Shown: positions 45,720 to 54,609, counted from the first letter of the stretch. The stretch: 64,000 nucleotides of DNA from an uncultured Victivallales bacterium (GCA_934661375.1 CAKUJH010000002.1:100447-164446); one strand, 5' to 3'. The notes: generated from the letters alone by a model not told the origin. Numbers and translations: made by a program.

Positions 45720-46616
45720 TTATTTGCTGTTTTCACGGACGCGGTAAATGCCCAGAGAATTGGCAACCGTGCGGAAATAAACACCGCAGTTCAGCCGAAC
45801 CGCAGACATTTTTCCGTTTGAATCTTTTCGAACTGTCATCAGAGTAGTGGAACCGCCGCCATCCATATTGATTCCATCCCATGCACCGAAATGGAGCAGC
45901 CATTCACCGGCTTCCTTGGTTCCCGCGCCTTCACTGATCCCCTTCAGTCGTCCGTCCAGTGTCAGCAGATAAAGATAACGCCGGTCTGCGGACAGCCCGT
46001 ACGCTGTGCGCGGCTGAAGATCTTTACTTCCGGCGGGTTTCCCATCCTTCAATATAATCCCGAATCCGCCGACCGCCAGCTGTATATCGGAAATATCATC
46101 CCCTTTTTTCACTGTCCGGATCTGAAATTTTCCATCTTTCGTGATGATAAATGCGGGACATCCGTTCGGAAAATCAACCAGAATTCCGTCGGAAACAACC
46201 AATCCCAGATTGCAGGCGTAACGGTGAGTCCACGGACGTTCCCAGGGGGTCCAGGGCGAAGCATTGACGGCAATCAGCATATCTATGCCGTTTCGCCGGG
46301 CATTCTGCAGATAATCGCGAACTGTCTGGCGCTGCACCCGGATCGGCAGACCGGGGCGATCCGGCATTTCCCTGCCCCATTCCGGAGAACGCCCAAAGGT
46401 CATAAAGCGCAAATCCTTGCGATGCCGATCAATACGAACTGCATTCACCTTCAGAATGCGCGGTTTCCGCACATCCAGAAAAGCGTGATGTATTCCGGGG
46501 AACAGCTGTTCCGCCTGATTCCAGTCATAAGTTCCTTCCTGCGCCCATATGCACAGGACACAGGAAAAAATCAGAAATGCCAGAATCGTTTTGCCTCGAA
46601 CAGCTGCAGTCAACAT
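45720..46616 (-). CDS. Exported phosphodiester glycosidase (NAGPA/DUF2233-like)
   Basis: The 298-residue protein has a signal peptide (about residues 1-26, CIWAQEG). It carries the NAGPA/phosphodiester-glycosidase family motifs GVEvidence-like VGGFGIILKDGK, RTAYGLSADRRYLYLLTLDG, and the conserved WDGINMDGGGSTTLM. Family members cleave GlcNAc-1-phosphodiesters, for example in wall teichoic-like or capsular polymers. It lies 6 nt below rhaB with GGAAAGTG before ATG 46616, so it shares the rhamnose transcript. Confidence 0.8.
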   Translation of the reverse strand: MLTAAVRGKTILAFLIFSCVLCIWAQEGTYDWNQAEQLFPGIHHAFLDVRKPRILKVNAVRIDRHRKDLRFMTFGRSPEWGREMPDRPGLPIRVQRQTVRDYLQNARRNGIDMLIAVNASPWTPWERPWTHRYACNLGLVVSDGILVDFPNGCPAFIITKDGKFQIRTVKKGDDISDIQLAVGGFGIILKDGKPAGSKDLQPRTAYGLSADRRYLYLLTLDGRLKGISEGAGTKEAGEWLLHFGAWDGINMDGGGSTTLMTVRKDSNGKMSAVRLNCGVYFRTVANSLGIYRVRENSK

Positions 46617-46622
46617 GATGAA

Positions 46623-48104
46623 TCACTTTCCGGCAAGTTCACAGAACTTTGCGTAAGCAACATCATATTTTGCCCGGTCATGATCCTCCACGGAGTAAAC
46701 AACCGGAGTGAAAGAAGCCCGGACCACATCGCGGGCTTCATCCAGACTGCCGATCATGCCGCGGGCAATTGCCTGCGAAAGAATGTTTCCAGTCGTCGTG
46801 GCTTCCACCGGACCTGCAATCACATCGACATTGCAGATGTCCGCCACAATCCGCATCAGCACCTTGGCGTTGGAACCACCGCCGACAATATTCAGACAAC
46901 GGCAGTTCTGTCCGGAAAAATCACTGAGTTTTTCCATTTTTTCGCGGAAACAGAGAGCCAGAGAATCATACACGGCGCGAATTGTTTCAGCATCTGTCGG
47001 AGTTCCCTGCCCGGTACGTTCGCAGAAACGGCGGATTTTGCCTGCCATATCGCCGGGCGAAAGAAATTCTCGGGCGTTCGGATCGATGACGAATTTCAGT
47101 CCGGGTGATTCTATCGCCATGGTATCAACCACTTTCCACGGAACTTTTTCGCCCTTCTGTGCCGACCAGTCCGCGCGGAGTTCCTGCGCCAGCCACATGC
47201 CGATGATATTGGTCAGGAAGCGGATTTTTCCGCATATGCCGCCTTCGTTAGTGAAAGAAACCTTGAGAGCGTCTTCCGTCAGAACGGGTTTGTCCAGTTC
47301 TGCGCCGAACAAAGCCCAGGTTCCGCAGCTGATGTAATTCCATGCCTGATTCCGCGGAGCAGGAACCGCCGCCACTGCGGACGCGGTGTCGTGACTGCCG
47401 ACTTTGCAGACATCCAGCTGTTCAATGCCGAATTCATCCGCCAGTTCTTTGCGGAGTTTTCCCACCACCGTGGACGGCGGAGTCAGTTTCGGGAAGAAAA
47501 AGCGCGGAAGTCCGAGGGCATCAATGGTTTCCCAATCCCATTCACGGGAAGAGGCATTCAGCAGATTCGTGGTGGTGGCATTGGTATATTCACAGCTGAT
47601 GTCGCCGCAGAGCCAGAACGCCACGGCATCCGGAATCAGCAGCATGGTATTGCCTTCTGCAAAATCCTCCGGGTATTTTTCCTTGTGCGCGACCAACTGA
47701 TACAAGGTATTGAATTGCAGACGCTGAATTCCGGTACGGGCATACAGTTCCTTCTCCGGAATGATTCTGAAAATCTTTTCCGGCATACCGTCCGTGCGGC
47801 TGTCCCGGTAATTGAACGGGGCACGGGCAAAAGAGCCGTCAGGTTTGAGGATCACATAATCTATTCCCCAGGTGTCGATTCCGATGCTTTTGGCTTCGGG
47901 ATGCAGAGCTGCCGCTTTTTTGATGCCGATGCGGAGTTCAGAGAAAATATTGTCGATGTCCCAGTACAGTGAACCGTCCTTTTCCACCGGTCCGTTGTCG
48001 AAACGGTGAATCTCTTCCAGCGAAAGTTTTCCATCGTTCAGAATACCTGCCATCACGCGGCCGCTGGACGCACCCATATCAATTGCCAGAAACGTGTCTG
48101 CCAT
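46623..48104 (-). CDS. rhaB: Rhamnulokinase RhaB
   Basis: The 493-residue protein is a FGGY-family kinase with the N-terminal phosphate-1 motif AIDMGASSGRVMAG, SIGIDTWGIDYVIL, and the C-terminal adenosine motif NIVGGGSNAKVLMRIVADI. RhaB phosphorylates L-rhamnulose at the 1-position. rhaA, rhaD and a rhamnose regulator are not in the window. ATG 48104 follows GGAGA. The upstream region has a promoter and repeats that probably bind a rhamnose-responsive regulator. Confidence 0.92.
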   Translation of the reverse strand: MADTFLAIDMGASSGRVMAGILNDGKLSLEEIHRFDNGPVEKDGSLYWDIDNIFSELRIGIKKAAALHPEAKSIGIDTWGIDYVILKPDGSFARAPFNYRDSRTDGMPEKIFRIIPEKELYARTGIQRLQFNTLYQLVAHKEKYPEDFAEGNTMLLIPDAVAFWLCGDISCEYTNATTTNLLNASSREWDWETIDALGLPRFFFPKLTPPSTVVGKLRKELADEFGIEQLDVCKVGSHDTASAVAAVPAPRNQAWNYISCGTWALFGAELDKPVLTEDALKVSFTNEGGICGKIRFLTNIIGMWLAQELRADWSAQKGEKVPWKVVDTMAIESPGLKFVIDPNAREFLSPGDMAGKIRRFCERTGQGTPTDAETIRAVYDSLALCFREKMEKLSDFSGQNCRCLNIVGGGSNAKVLMRIVADICNVDVIAGPVEATTTGNILSQAIARGMIGSLDEARDVVRASFTPVVYSVEDHDRAKYDVAYAKFCELAGK

Positions 48105-48118
48105 GTTTTTCTCTCCTG

Positions 48119-48155
48119 CTTTTATGTGAAAAATTTTATTTCTTCCACATAAAAG
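48119..48155. promoter_or_regulatory. 10-bp perfect inverted repeat in the rhaB leader/promoter
   Basis: CTTTTATGTG (48119-48128) and CACATAAAAG (48146-48155) form an exact 10-bp inverted repeat with a 17-bp spacer. The right arm overlaps the rhaB -10. The layout fits a dimeric regulator site that would repress or tune rhaB; it could also form a leader hairpin. Confidence 0.6.
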
Positions 48156-48180
48156 TACCGCACACTTTCGTAAAATTCAA
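48152..48180 (-). promoter_or_regulatory. Candidate promoter of rhaB
   Basis: TTGAAT (48180-48175), a 17-bp spacer, then TACTTT (48157-48152), 48 nt upstream of ATG 48104. Confidence 0.45.
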
Positions 48181-48187
48181 TTCTATG

Positions 48188-48221
48188 TGTTATGAATAAA
48201 TTCGGTAATGTTATGAATAAA
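48188..48221. promoter_or_regulatory. Paired direct repeats upstream of rhaB
   Basis: TGTTATGAATAAA occurs twice in 33 bp (48188-48200 and 48209-48221). The copies are spaced 21 bp start-to-start, about two helical turns, upstream of the rhaB -35. This is a typical layout for an activator binding as a dimer, for example AraC-type. Confidence 0.5.
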
Positions 48222-48237
48222 ACCGGATTTCAGTCGT

Positions 48238-48747
48238 TTATTGCCGGGTGCATTCCAGCGGCAGACGCATGAAACGGATGCCATGCCATCTGCCGAATTT
48301 GAACCCGGAATCCGGAATCACTCCGCAGTCTTCAAAACCCATGGCATGATGAAACGCCACGCTGTGTTCGTTTTCCGTCGTGATGACCGCAATAATGCCG
48401 GACCATCTGCCTGTTGCCCGTGCCTGTTGGATCAGTTCCGTATAAAGTGTTCTGCCGATCCCCTTCCCTGAACAGGCATGGTCAAGATAAATCGAACTTT
48501 CAGTCAGGCGATAAGCACTCTGATTCCGGAAAGTGGAAAGATAGGAAAATCCGACCAATTTTCCATTTTCGTCACATGCGCAGAGAAACGGATAGTGTTC
48601 CTTCTGCAGACGCTGAATTTTTTCTTCGATATCGCGGGCAGTGTAGTCCTGTTCTGTGAAAGTGGCGGCAGAGTTCTGAATATAGTAATTGTGAATGCCG
48701 GCAATTGCCGCGGCATCAGACAAAAGAACATTTCTGACAGTAACCAT
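48238..48747 (-). CDS. GNAT N-acetyltransferase, phosphinothricin acetyltransferase-like
   Basis: The 169-residue protein has the GNAT acetyl-CoA motif (IYLDHACSGKGIGRTLY) and the family-typical EHSVAFHHAMGFEDCGV and GRWHGIRFMRLPL near the C-terminus. Such enzymes acetylate small amines such as phosphinothricin or methionine sulfoximine; the natural substrate here is unknown. ATG 48747 follows GGAGG with 6-nt spacing. Confidence 0.85.
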   Translation of the reverse strand: MVTVRNVLLSDAAAIAGIHNYYIQNSAATFTEQDYTARDIEEKIQRLQKEHYPFLCACDENGKLVGFSYLSTFRNQSAYRLTESSIYLDHACSGKGIGRTLYTELIQQARATGRWSGIIAVITTENEHSVAFHHAMGFEDCGVIPDSGFKFGRWHGIRFMRLPLECTRQ

Positions 48748-48847
48748 AATCAACCTCCGAAAGTAAAATCAGATTCCGTATTCATAGATTAATGACCGAG
48801 ACAAGGACAGTATCTTTTCGATATGTTTTGCATGAGGATAAAAAATG

Positions 48848-48919
48848 GCTCCGGCAGCTGGATTCGAACCAGCGACCAAGTGGTTAACAGCCACCTACTC
48901 TACCGCTGAGCTATGCCGG
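48848..48919 (-). tRNA. tRNA-Asn (anticodon GTT)
   Basis: The minus strand reads TCCGGCA (acceptor) ... GCTCAGCGGTAGAGT (D arm) ... CTGTTAA (anticodon loop, GTT) ... GGTTCGAATCC (T arm) ... TGCCGGA plus discriminator G. The 3' CCA is encoded (48845-48847). All four stems pair well. Confidence 0.95.
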
Positions 48920-48999
48920 AGCGTTTATGATGCTATGTAATATATCTGCGGTTTTTCATTTTTCAAGCAGCTTTCATCAGTTTTTTTCTGTTTTTATGC

Positions 49000-49027
49000 T
49001 TGACTTTTATCTTCTGTATGCTATTTT
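49000..49027 (+). promoter_or_regulatory. Promoter of the hydE/nitrogenase-like/hyp operon
   Basis: TTGACT (49000-49005), a 16-bp spacer, then TATTTT (49022-49027) preceded by TGC (extended -10). Transcription would start near 49034, before either candidate start of the TM1266-like gene. No other promoter-like signal as good was seen up to hypE. Confidence 0.55.
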
Positions 49028-49099
49028 GCCTTATCGGAATGGCTCATGAAGTCGTTCATCGCTGAGATATTGATGCTTGAAAAGGATTTGGAAACGGTT

Positions 49100-49369
49100 A
49101 TGGAATCCAGAGTCGCTGTCATCGCGATCATTACCGGGACAAGTGAAGCCGCGCAGGAAGTCAATCACATCCTGCATGACTACAACCCGTTTATCATCGG
49201 ACGCATGGGACTGCCTTACCGTACAAAAAATGTGTTCATCATCAATATTGTCGTCGATGCGCCACTGGACAAAATCAATGCTCTGGCAGGAAAACTCGGA
49301 CGTCTTGACGGCGTTACCGCCAAAGCAGTTTACTCCGGAGTCGCCGGGCAGAATGCTGAAACGTTTTGA
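49100..49369 (+). CDS. TM1266-family (iron-only hydrogenase system) putative regulator
   Basis: The protein is 89 residues from ATG 49100 (MESRVAVIAIITGTSEAAQEV), near the usual family length of about 80; GGAAA precedes it. An in-frame ATG at 49046 would add 18 residues and has a weaker site. The sequence continues YNPFIIGRMGLPYRTKNVFIINIVVDAPLDKIN and fits the small ACT-like ferredoxin-fold family seen beside [FeFe]-hydrogenase genes. It is the first gene of the operon; hydE begins 190 nt downstream. That gap holds no gene I can support. Confidence 0.8.
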   Translation: MESRVAVIAIITGTSEAAQEVNHILHDYNPFIIGRMGLPYRTKNVFIINIVVDAPLDKINALAGKLGRLDGVTAKAVYSGVAGQNAETF

Positions 49370-49559
49370 GGCTGTGCTTTCCCGTTTGCCGGGAAACCAT
49401 CGTCTGCCGAACCGCAAAATTCTGCCGCAACAAAAAATGCCCTGACGTCGAAAAAATTCTTTGAGACGGAAGAATATGGACTGCAGCGGGTTGTTCATTT
49501 CCGGAACAGCTGCATCCCGTCCGGGTATATCTGTATCCGGATGCGGAAGGATGAAAAAT

Positions 49560-50612
49560 ATGAACAACCGGGAACGGATTGACGAACTGAACCGTACGCG
49601 GTCGCTCCCGCGGGAGCAATGGACGGAACTGCTGTCCAGCTGGGATTCCGGAGACCGTGAATATGCGGCGGAACTCGCGCGCGGTATTGCGCAGCAGCAT
49701 TTCGGACGCGCCATCTATGTCCGCGGCATCGTGGAATTTTCCAATATCTGCCGCAATGACTGTCTGTACTGCGGCATCCGCAGATCCAATACACAAGTCA
49801 GCCGCTACCGGCTGTCTCCGCAGGAAATTCTGGACTGCTGTGAAGCCGGATACCGTTACGGCTTCCGCACGTTCGTTCTGCAAAGCGGAGAAGACAAGGG
49901 TTTTTCCGTTGAATGTCTGGCGGAAACAATTCTTGCCATAAAGAAACGTTTTCCGGACTGTGCGGTAACGCTTTCCGTCGGAGAGCTTTCCCGGGAAGAA
50001 TATCAGCGGCTGTTCGATGCGGGGGCGGACCGTTATCTGCTGCGGCATGAAACGGCGGACGAAACGCATTACGGTCGGCTTCATCCGGCGGAACTTTCCT
50101 GGAAGAACCGGATGCGGTGTCTGCACGATCTCAAAGAAATCGGCTATCAGACGGGATGCGGCTTCATGGTCGGATCGCCGTTTCAGAAACCGGAACATCT
50201 GGCGGCTGACATGGTTTTCCTGCAGAATTTTCAACCGCATATGATTGGAATCGGGCCGTTCATTCCCCATAAGGATACGCCGTTCCGGGATTATCCGGCG
50301 GGTTCGGCGGAACTGACGCTTTTTCTGTTGAGTCTCTGCCGCATCATGCTGCCGGATGTACTGCTGCCGGCAACGACCGCGCTGGGAACCCTCGACCCGG
50401 AAGGACGCGAAAAAGGCGTTCTTGCCGGAGCCAACGTCATCATGCCGAATCTGTCGCCGATGGAAGTTCGCAGAAATTATCTGCTTTACAACAATAAAAA
50501 TTCCGTGGACATGCAAACCGAACTCTGCCGTTCCGACCTTCAGCGGCGTCTGGAAAAAATCGGGTACGGAATCAAAACGGTCCGCGGGGATTATGGAGAA
50601 AAGACATGCTGA
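49560..50612 (+). CDS. hydE: [FeFe] hydrogenase H-cluster radical SAM maturase HydE
   Basis: The 350-residue protein matches HydE length. The radical-SAM cluster motif CRNDCLYCG (C-x3-C-x2-C) lies near residue 64, with YVRGIVEFSN just before it. Family segments GYRYGFRTFVLQSGED, RHETADETHYGRLHP and IGIGPFIPHKDTPF follow. HydE acts with HydG and HydF to build the diiron H-cluster. Neither hydF nor hydG is in the window. ATG 49560 was chosen for AAGG at 9-nt spacing. Its stop overlaps the next NifH-like gene by 7 nt (ATGCTGA). Confidence 0.9.
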   Translation: MNNRERIDELNRTRSLPREQWTELLSSWDSGDREYAAELARGIAQQHFGRAIYVRGIVEFSNICRNDCLYCGIRRSNTQVSRYRLSPQEILDCCEAGYRYGFRTFVLQSGEDKGFSVECLAETILAIKKRFPDCAVTLSVGELSREEYQRLFDAGADRYLLRHETADETHYGRLHPAELSWKNRMRCLHDLKEIGYQTGCGFMVGSPFQKPEHLAADMVFLQNFQPHMIGIGPFIPHKDTPFRDYPAGSAELTLFLLSLCRIMLPDVLLPATTALGTLDPEGREKGVLAGANVIMPNLSPMEVRRNYLLYNNKNSVDMQTELCRSDLQRRLEKIGYGIKTVRGDYGEKTC

Positions 50613-51397
50613 AACTGGCATTTTACGGAAAGGGCGGAATCGGCAAATCCACCACGGTTTCGAATCTGGCGGCGGCGTGGGCGGAACGCGGACTGAAAGT
50701 CATGCAGATCGGATGCGACCCCAAAGCGGATTCCACGGTATCGCTCCGCAGCGGAAAAAAAATGCCGACGGTGCTGGAACTGGTGCGTCAGCGGAATGAC
50801 AATTTTCAGCTGGACGACATGATCCGTATCGGCGACGGCGGCGTAATCTGCGTGGAAGCAGGCGGTCCCGTACCGGGTCTGGGCTGCGCCGGACGCGGAA
50901 TCATTGCCGCGCTGGAAAAACTGGAACAGAAAGGCGCATACGAAATCTGCAAACCCGATATTGTGCTGTTTGATGTGCTGGGCGATGTGGTCTGCGGCGG
51001 TTTTTCCATGCCGATGCGCAAAGGATATGCCGACCGGATTTACATCATCACATCCGGAGAAAACATGGCAATTCACGCGGCAGCCAACATCGCCATGGCG
51101 GTGGAAAATTTCAAAGGACGCGGATACGCGCCGCTGGGCGGATTGATTCTCAACCGCCGGAATGTCCGGAACGAAGAAAACAAGGTGCGGGAACTCGCCG
51201 GCGATTTTCATACGGAAATCATCGGAACTCTGGACTGGAGTCCGGTCGTGCAGGAAGCGGAACCTCTTTATAAAACAGTGGTTGCGGCATTTCCGGAAAG
51301 CACGGCTGCCGGACAGTACCGGGAGCTGGCGGATGCTTTGCTGAAAAACTCAAACCAAGGCGGACTTCATGCTGAAACGAATCAACGGACAAGATGA
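50606..51397 (+). CDS. NifH-like ATPase, triad A
   Basis: The 263-residue protein has P-loop GKGGIGKSTT, a CDPKADST switch motif, and both NifH [4Fe-4S] ligands: Cys94 in GLGCAGRG and Cys130 in DVVCGGFSMPM. It is therefore expected to dimerise and pass electrons to the partner D/K-like pair with ATP hydrolysis, as NifH, BchL and CfbC do. GGAG precedes ATG 50606, which overlaps the hydE stop. Its end overlaps the next gene. It is clearly paralogous to the NifH-like protein at 53848-54609. Confidence 0.92.
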   Translation: MLKLAFYGKGGIGKSTTVSNLAAAWAERGLKVMQIGCDPKADSTVSLRSGKKMPTVLELVRQRNDNFQLDDMIRIGDGGVICVEAGGPVPGLGCAGRGIIAALEKLEQKGAYEICKPDIVLFDVLGDVVCGGFSMPMRKGYADRIYIITSGENMAIHAAANIAMAVENFKGRGYAPLGGLILNRRNVRNEENKVRELAGDFHTEIIGTLDWSPVVQEAEPLYKTVVAAFPESTAAGQYRELADALLKNSNQGGLHAETNQRTR

Positions 51398-52703
51398 CAT
51401 GACCGGGGCTGAAATCCCGATCCGGAATGCTGATTTCCCCGCGCCGTTTGCGTCCGGGCTGGAATACAATGCCCCCGCGCGCGGTCCCTGGAACATCGTT
51501 CATACGGGAATGCTGATTCCGGAATCGCATCAGATTTTCGCCTGCGCGCAGGGATGTCTCCGGGGCGTTATCCTGACTGCCGCCGAAATGAAAGCCATGG
51601 ACCGCATGTCCTGGATTTCCATCCGCGAAAATGATCTGTTCGACGGTTCTCTGGAACAGAATGTCATTGACGGCACAACGGACATTCTGAATCAGATGTC
51701 TGAACAGCCGCGTGCGGTGCTGGTTTTTCTCAGCTGCATACAGCTGTTTGCCGGATGCGATTTTTCCATGATTCTGAACGAACTGCGGCGGCGTTTTCCG
51801 AAAATTGATTTCACCGACTGCTATATGAATCCGACCATGCGGAAAAATGGTCTGACTCCGGATCAGATCATGCGCAAACAGCTTTACAGTCTCTGGAAAC
51901 CGCGTCCGCTGGACACTCGTGCCGTCAACCTGATCGGGAATGACCGCGCCACGAAAGAATCCAGTGAACTGGTCCGGATGATCCGCCGGGCAGGTTTTGA
52001 ACTGCGGGACATCACTTTGTGCCGTACTTATGAGGAATATCAGCGCATGGCGGGCAGTTTTCTGAATCTCACGTATATACCCGCAGCGAAAGCATCCGGA
52101 GATAATCTGACGGAACGCTTCGGACAGCGTCATCTGTATCTGCCGTTGAGTTATTCCTATGCGGAAATCGAACAGAATTATGCACTTCTGGCGGACGCTC
52201 TGGGGATTGCGGTTCCGGATTTTTCTGAAGAAAAAGAACGGGCGGAACATGCCTTGACCAAAACGCTGGACATCATCGGGGAGACGCCGATCGAGCTTGA
52301 CTACACCGCGACACCGCGTCCGCTGGGGCTGGCGCGTCTGCTGACCGAACACGGATTCCGGATCAAGACGGTTTATGCCGATGTTTTCACCGGCGAAGAA
52401 CAGAATGATTTTGAATGGCTGCGCAGAAATCTGCCGGAACTGAAACTCCGCGCCACGGTTCATGTCAAGATGCGTTTTGCCGGAAAAGGCGTACATGAAA
52501 CCGGGAAAGTTCTGGCAATCGGTCAGAAAGCCGCATATTTCAGCGGGTCGCCGTATTTTGTCGACCTGGTTGCCGGCGGCGGACAATACGGATTCGACGG
52601 CATTGCGAATCTGGCGGAACTGATGACCGAAGCTTTTCTTCAGCCCAAAGACACCGAAACCGTTATCCAACACAAAGGCTGGGGGTGCGAAAGCTGCTTA
52701 TGA
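51369..52703 (+). CDS. NifD-like nitrogenase component 1 family protein, triad A
   Basis: The 444-residue protein is of the nitrogenase component 1 type. Cysteines at about 59 and 63 (FACAQGCLRG) and at 123 (VFLSCIQLFAGCD) are candidate cluster ligands; the position equivalent to NifD Cys62 is not Cys. By eye-alignment, FeMo-cofactor ligands Cys275 and His442 are absent. The motif CRTYEEYQRMA is shared with the triad B paralogue. The C-terminus GCESCL carries an extra CxxC. ATG 51369 (AAGG spaced 8) overlaps nifH-like A; ATG 51399, 1 nt past that stop, is an alternative. Confidence 0.85.
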   Translation: MLKRINGQDDMTGAEIPIRNADFPAPFASGLEYNAPARGPWNIVHTGMLIPESHQIFACAQGCLRGVILTAAEMKAMDRMSWISIRENDLFDGSLEQNVIDGTTDILNQMSEQPRAVLVFLSCIQLFAGCDFSMILNELRRRFPKIDFTDCYMNPTMRKNGLTPDQIMRKQLYSLWKPRPLDTRAVNLIGNDRATKESSELVRMIRRAGFELRDITLCRTYEEYQRMAGSFLNLTYIPAAKASGDNLTERFGQRHLYLPLSYSYAEIEQNYALLADALGIAVPDFSEEKERAEHALTKTLDIIGETPIELDYTATPRPLGLARLLTEHGFRIKTVYADVFTGEEQNDFEWLRRNLPELKLRATVHVKMRFAGKGVHETGKVLAIGQKAAYFSGSPYFVDLVAGGGQYGFDGIANLAELMTEAFLQPKDTETVIQHKGWGCESCL

Positions 52704-53854
52704 AACAATCTGCAAGAATCATATCTGTTTATGCGTCAGACACTTCCGGGGTCTGTTCTATGCTGTATGAACTGGGGGGAATGGTGGTTGTGCATGACGC
52801 ATCCGGCTGCAATTCGACGTACTCCACGCATGATGAACCCCGGTGGTACCGCATGGACAGCATGATCTATATATCCGCATTGACGGAAACCGATGCGGTG
52901 CTGGGAAATGACGAGAAACTGATCAGGGATATTGCGGAAGCCGCAAAAGAACTTTCGCCGCGCTTCATTGCGGTCTGCGGCGCACCGATTCCGCTGATGA
53001 CCGGAACGGATTTCGACGCCGTGGCGGCGGAAATCGAACAACGGTGCGGCATCCCGGTTTTCGGTCTGCACACCAGCGGAATGCATTCCTATCTGACGGG
53101 GGCATCCGAGGCGTTATGCGCCCTGCTCCGGCGTTTTGTCCGGCGCGATCTTGCAAAAACCGGACAGCTTTCCGTCAATATCATCGGGGCGACGCCGCTG
53201 GATTTTTCCATCGGCGGAACAGTGGATTCCATGAAAACACTGCTGAACGAAAACGGACTGGAAATGGTGTCCTGCATGGCAATGGGCAGCACTCTGGACG
53301 ATATTGCGCGGGCGGGAACAGCACGGGTGAATCTGGTGGTGTCCAGTGCCGGGCTTGCCGCGGCGCGCTGGCTGGAACAGGAGTTCCGGACGCCGTGGGT
53401 TGCCGGAGTTCCATTAGGCAGACAGTTCGCCGCGGAATTGATCCGTCTGCTGAAACAAAGTGCCGGAGACGGAGTCAGCCGCTGTCCATGCACAGACAGG
53501 ACGGCATTGCAGGAGAACGGCGGGACTGCGATTGTCGGGGAAAGCATTTTCGCCGGCTCGCTGGCAAGGGCAATGGAACTGGAACTGGGAAAAAAAGTCC
53601 GGGTGCTGTGTCCGCTGGAAACCGATCCGGTTCTGCTGGCGGACGGAGATGTGCGGATCCCGGATGAAGCCGACGCCATTGCGCAATTCAAACGGGCGGA
53701 TGAAATCATTGCCGACCCGATGTATCAGACGGTCAGCCCGGCGGAAATTCCGTTCCGCCGTCTGCCGCATGAAGCGTTCTCCGGACGCTGTTACCGGAAA
53801 GAGATTCCCGATCTGATCGGGCGTGAACTGAAAGGAATTACCGGGATATGCTGA
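52700..53854 (+). CDS. NifK-like nitrogenase component 1 family protein, triad A
   Basis: The 384-residue protein starts at ATG 52700 (4-nt overlap, ATGA, with the D-like stop; GTG 52685 is a possible alternative). It has candidate cluster Cys19, Cys37 (HDASGC) and Cys93 (FIAVCGAPIP), plus the shared HDEPRWY motif near residue 45. It is paralogous to the K-like protein of triad B. Length is shorter than NifK (about 520), in line with other group IV nitrogenase-like subunits. It is translationally coupled both ways, its stop overlapping the next NifH-like gene by 7 nt. Confidence 0.82.
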   Translation: MKQSARIISVYASDTSGVCSMLYELGGMVVVHDASGCNSTYSTHDEPRWYRMDSMIYISALTETDAVLGNDEKLIRDIAEAAKELSPRFIAVCGAPIPLMTGTDFDAVAAEIEQRCGIPVFGLHTSGMHSYLTGASEALCALLRRFVRRDLAKTGQLSVNIIGATPLDFSIGGTVDSMKTLLNENGLEMVSCMAMGSTLDDIARAGTARVNLVVSSAGLAAARWLEQEFRTPWVAGVPLGRQFAAELIRLLKQSAGDGVSRCPCTDRTALQENGGTAIVGESIFAGSLARAMELELGKKVRVLCPLETDPVLLADGDVRIPDEADAIAQFKRADEIIADPMYQTVSPAEIPFRRLPHEAFSGRCYRKEIPDLIGRELKGITGIC

Positions 53855-54609
53855 AAATTGCCATATATGGAAAAGGCGGCATCGGGAAATCGACCATGAC
53901 CGCGAACCTGGCGGCGGCGTTTGCCGCGCTGGGGAAAAAAGTGATACAGATCGGCTGCGACCCCAAAGCGGATTCCACCATCAATCTGCTGGGCGGACAT
54001 CCGGTCACGCCGGTCATGAACTATCTGCGGGAACACGACCGCGAACCGGAGCGGATCGAAGATTTTGCGCGCGAAGGATTCGGCGGCATTCTCTGCATTG
54101 AAACCGGCGGACCGACTCCCGGACTGGGCTGCGCCGGACGCGGAATCATCACGACTTTTTCTCTGCTGGAAGACTTGAAACTTTTTGAAAAATATCAGCC
54201 GGACGTGGTGCTGTACGATGTGCTGGGCGATGTGGTCTGCGGCGGATTCGCCGCCCCGATTCGCGAAGGGTACGCCGAACAGGTGCTGATCGTGACATCC
54301 GGAGAAAAAATGGCTCTCTACGCCGCAAACAACATCAATAGCGCGGTCCGCAATTTCGCCGACCGCGGCTATGCCAAAGTCCGCGGCGTCATCATGAACC
54401 GCCGGGCAGTGGAAAACGAGGAACGGAAAGTCCGGGCTTTCGCCGACGCCAACGCCCTGGAAATCGTTGCGGACATTCCCCGGAGCAATGACATCATCCG
54501 TTTTGAAGACGAAGGGAAAACGGTGATCGAAGGAAATCCCGCGCTGCCGGTCAGCCGCAAATTTTTTGAACTGGCGGAACTGATGCTCCGGGAGGAAAAG
54601 CGGTCATGA
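53848..54609 (+). CDS. NifH-like ATPase, triad B
   Basis: The 253-residue protein has P-loop GKGGIGKSTM, CDPKADST, Cys95 in GLGCAGRG and Cys131 in DVVCGGFAAPI, so both [4Fe-4S]-ligand cysteines are kept. Its start repeats the ATGCTGA overlap seen at hydE/triad A, suggesting that the H-D-K unit was duplicated with its junction. It overlaps the following D-like gene by 4 nt. Two NifH-like genes in the same operon imply that each D/K pair has a dedicated reductase. Confidence 0.92.
   Translation: MLKIAIYGKGGIGKSTMTANLAAAFAALGKKVIQIGCDPKADSTINLLGGHPVTPVMNYLREHDREPERIEDFAREGFGGILCIETGGPTPGLGCAGRGIITTFSLLEDLKLFEKYQPDVVLYDVLGDVVCGGFAAPIREGYAEQVLIVTSGEKMALYAANNINSAVRNFADRGYAKVRGVIMNRRAVENEERKVRAFADANALEIVADIPRSNDIIRFEDEGKTVIEGNPALPVSRKFFELAELMLREEKRS

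Noticed and set aside
49370..49559. Small protein between the TM1266-like gene and hydE (30-codon frame at 49353)
   Set aside because: No ribosome site or similarity; it overlaps the end of the upstream gene.
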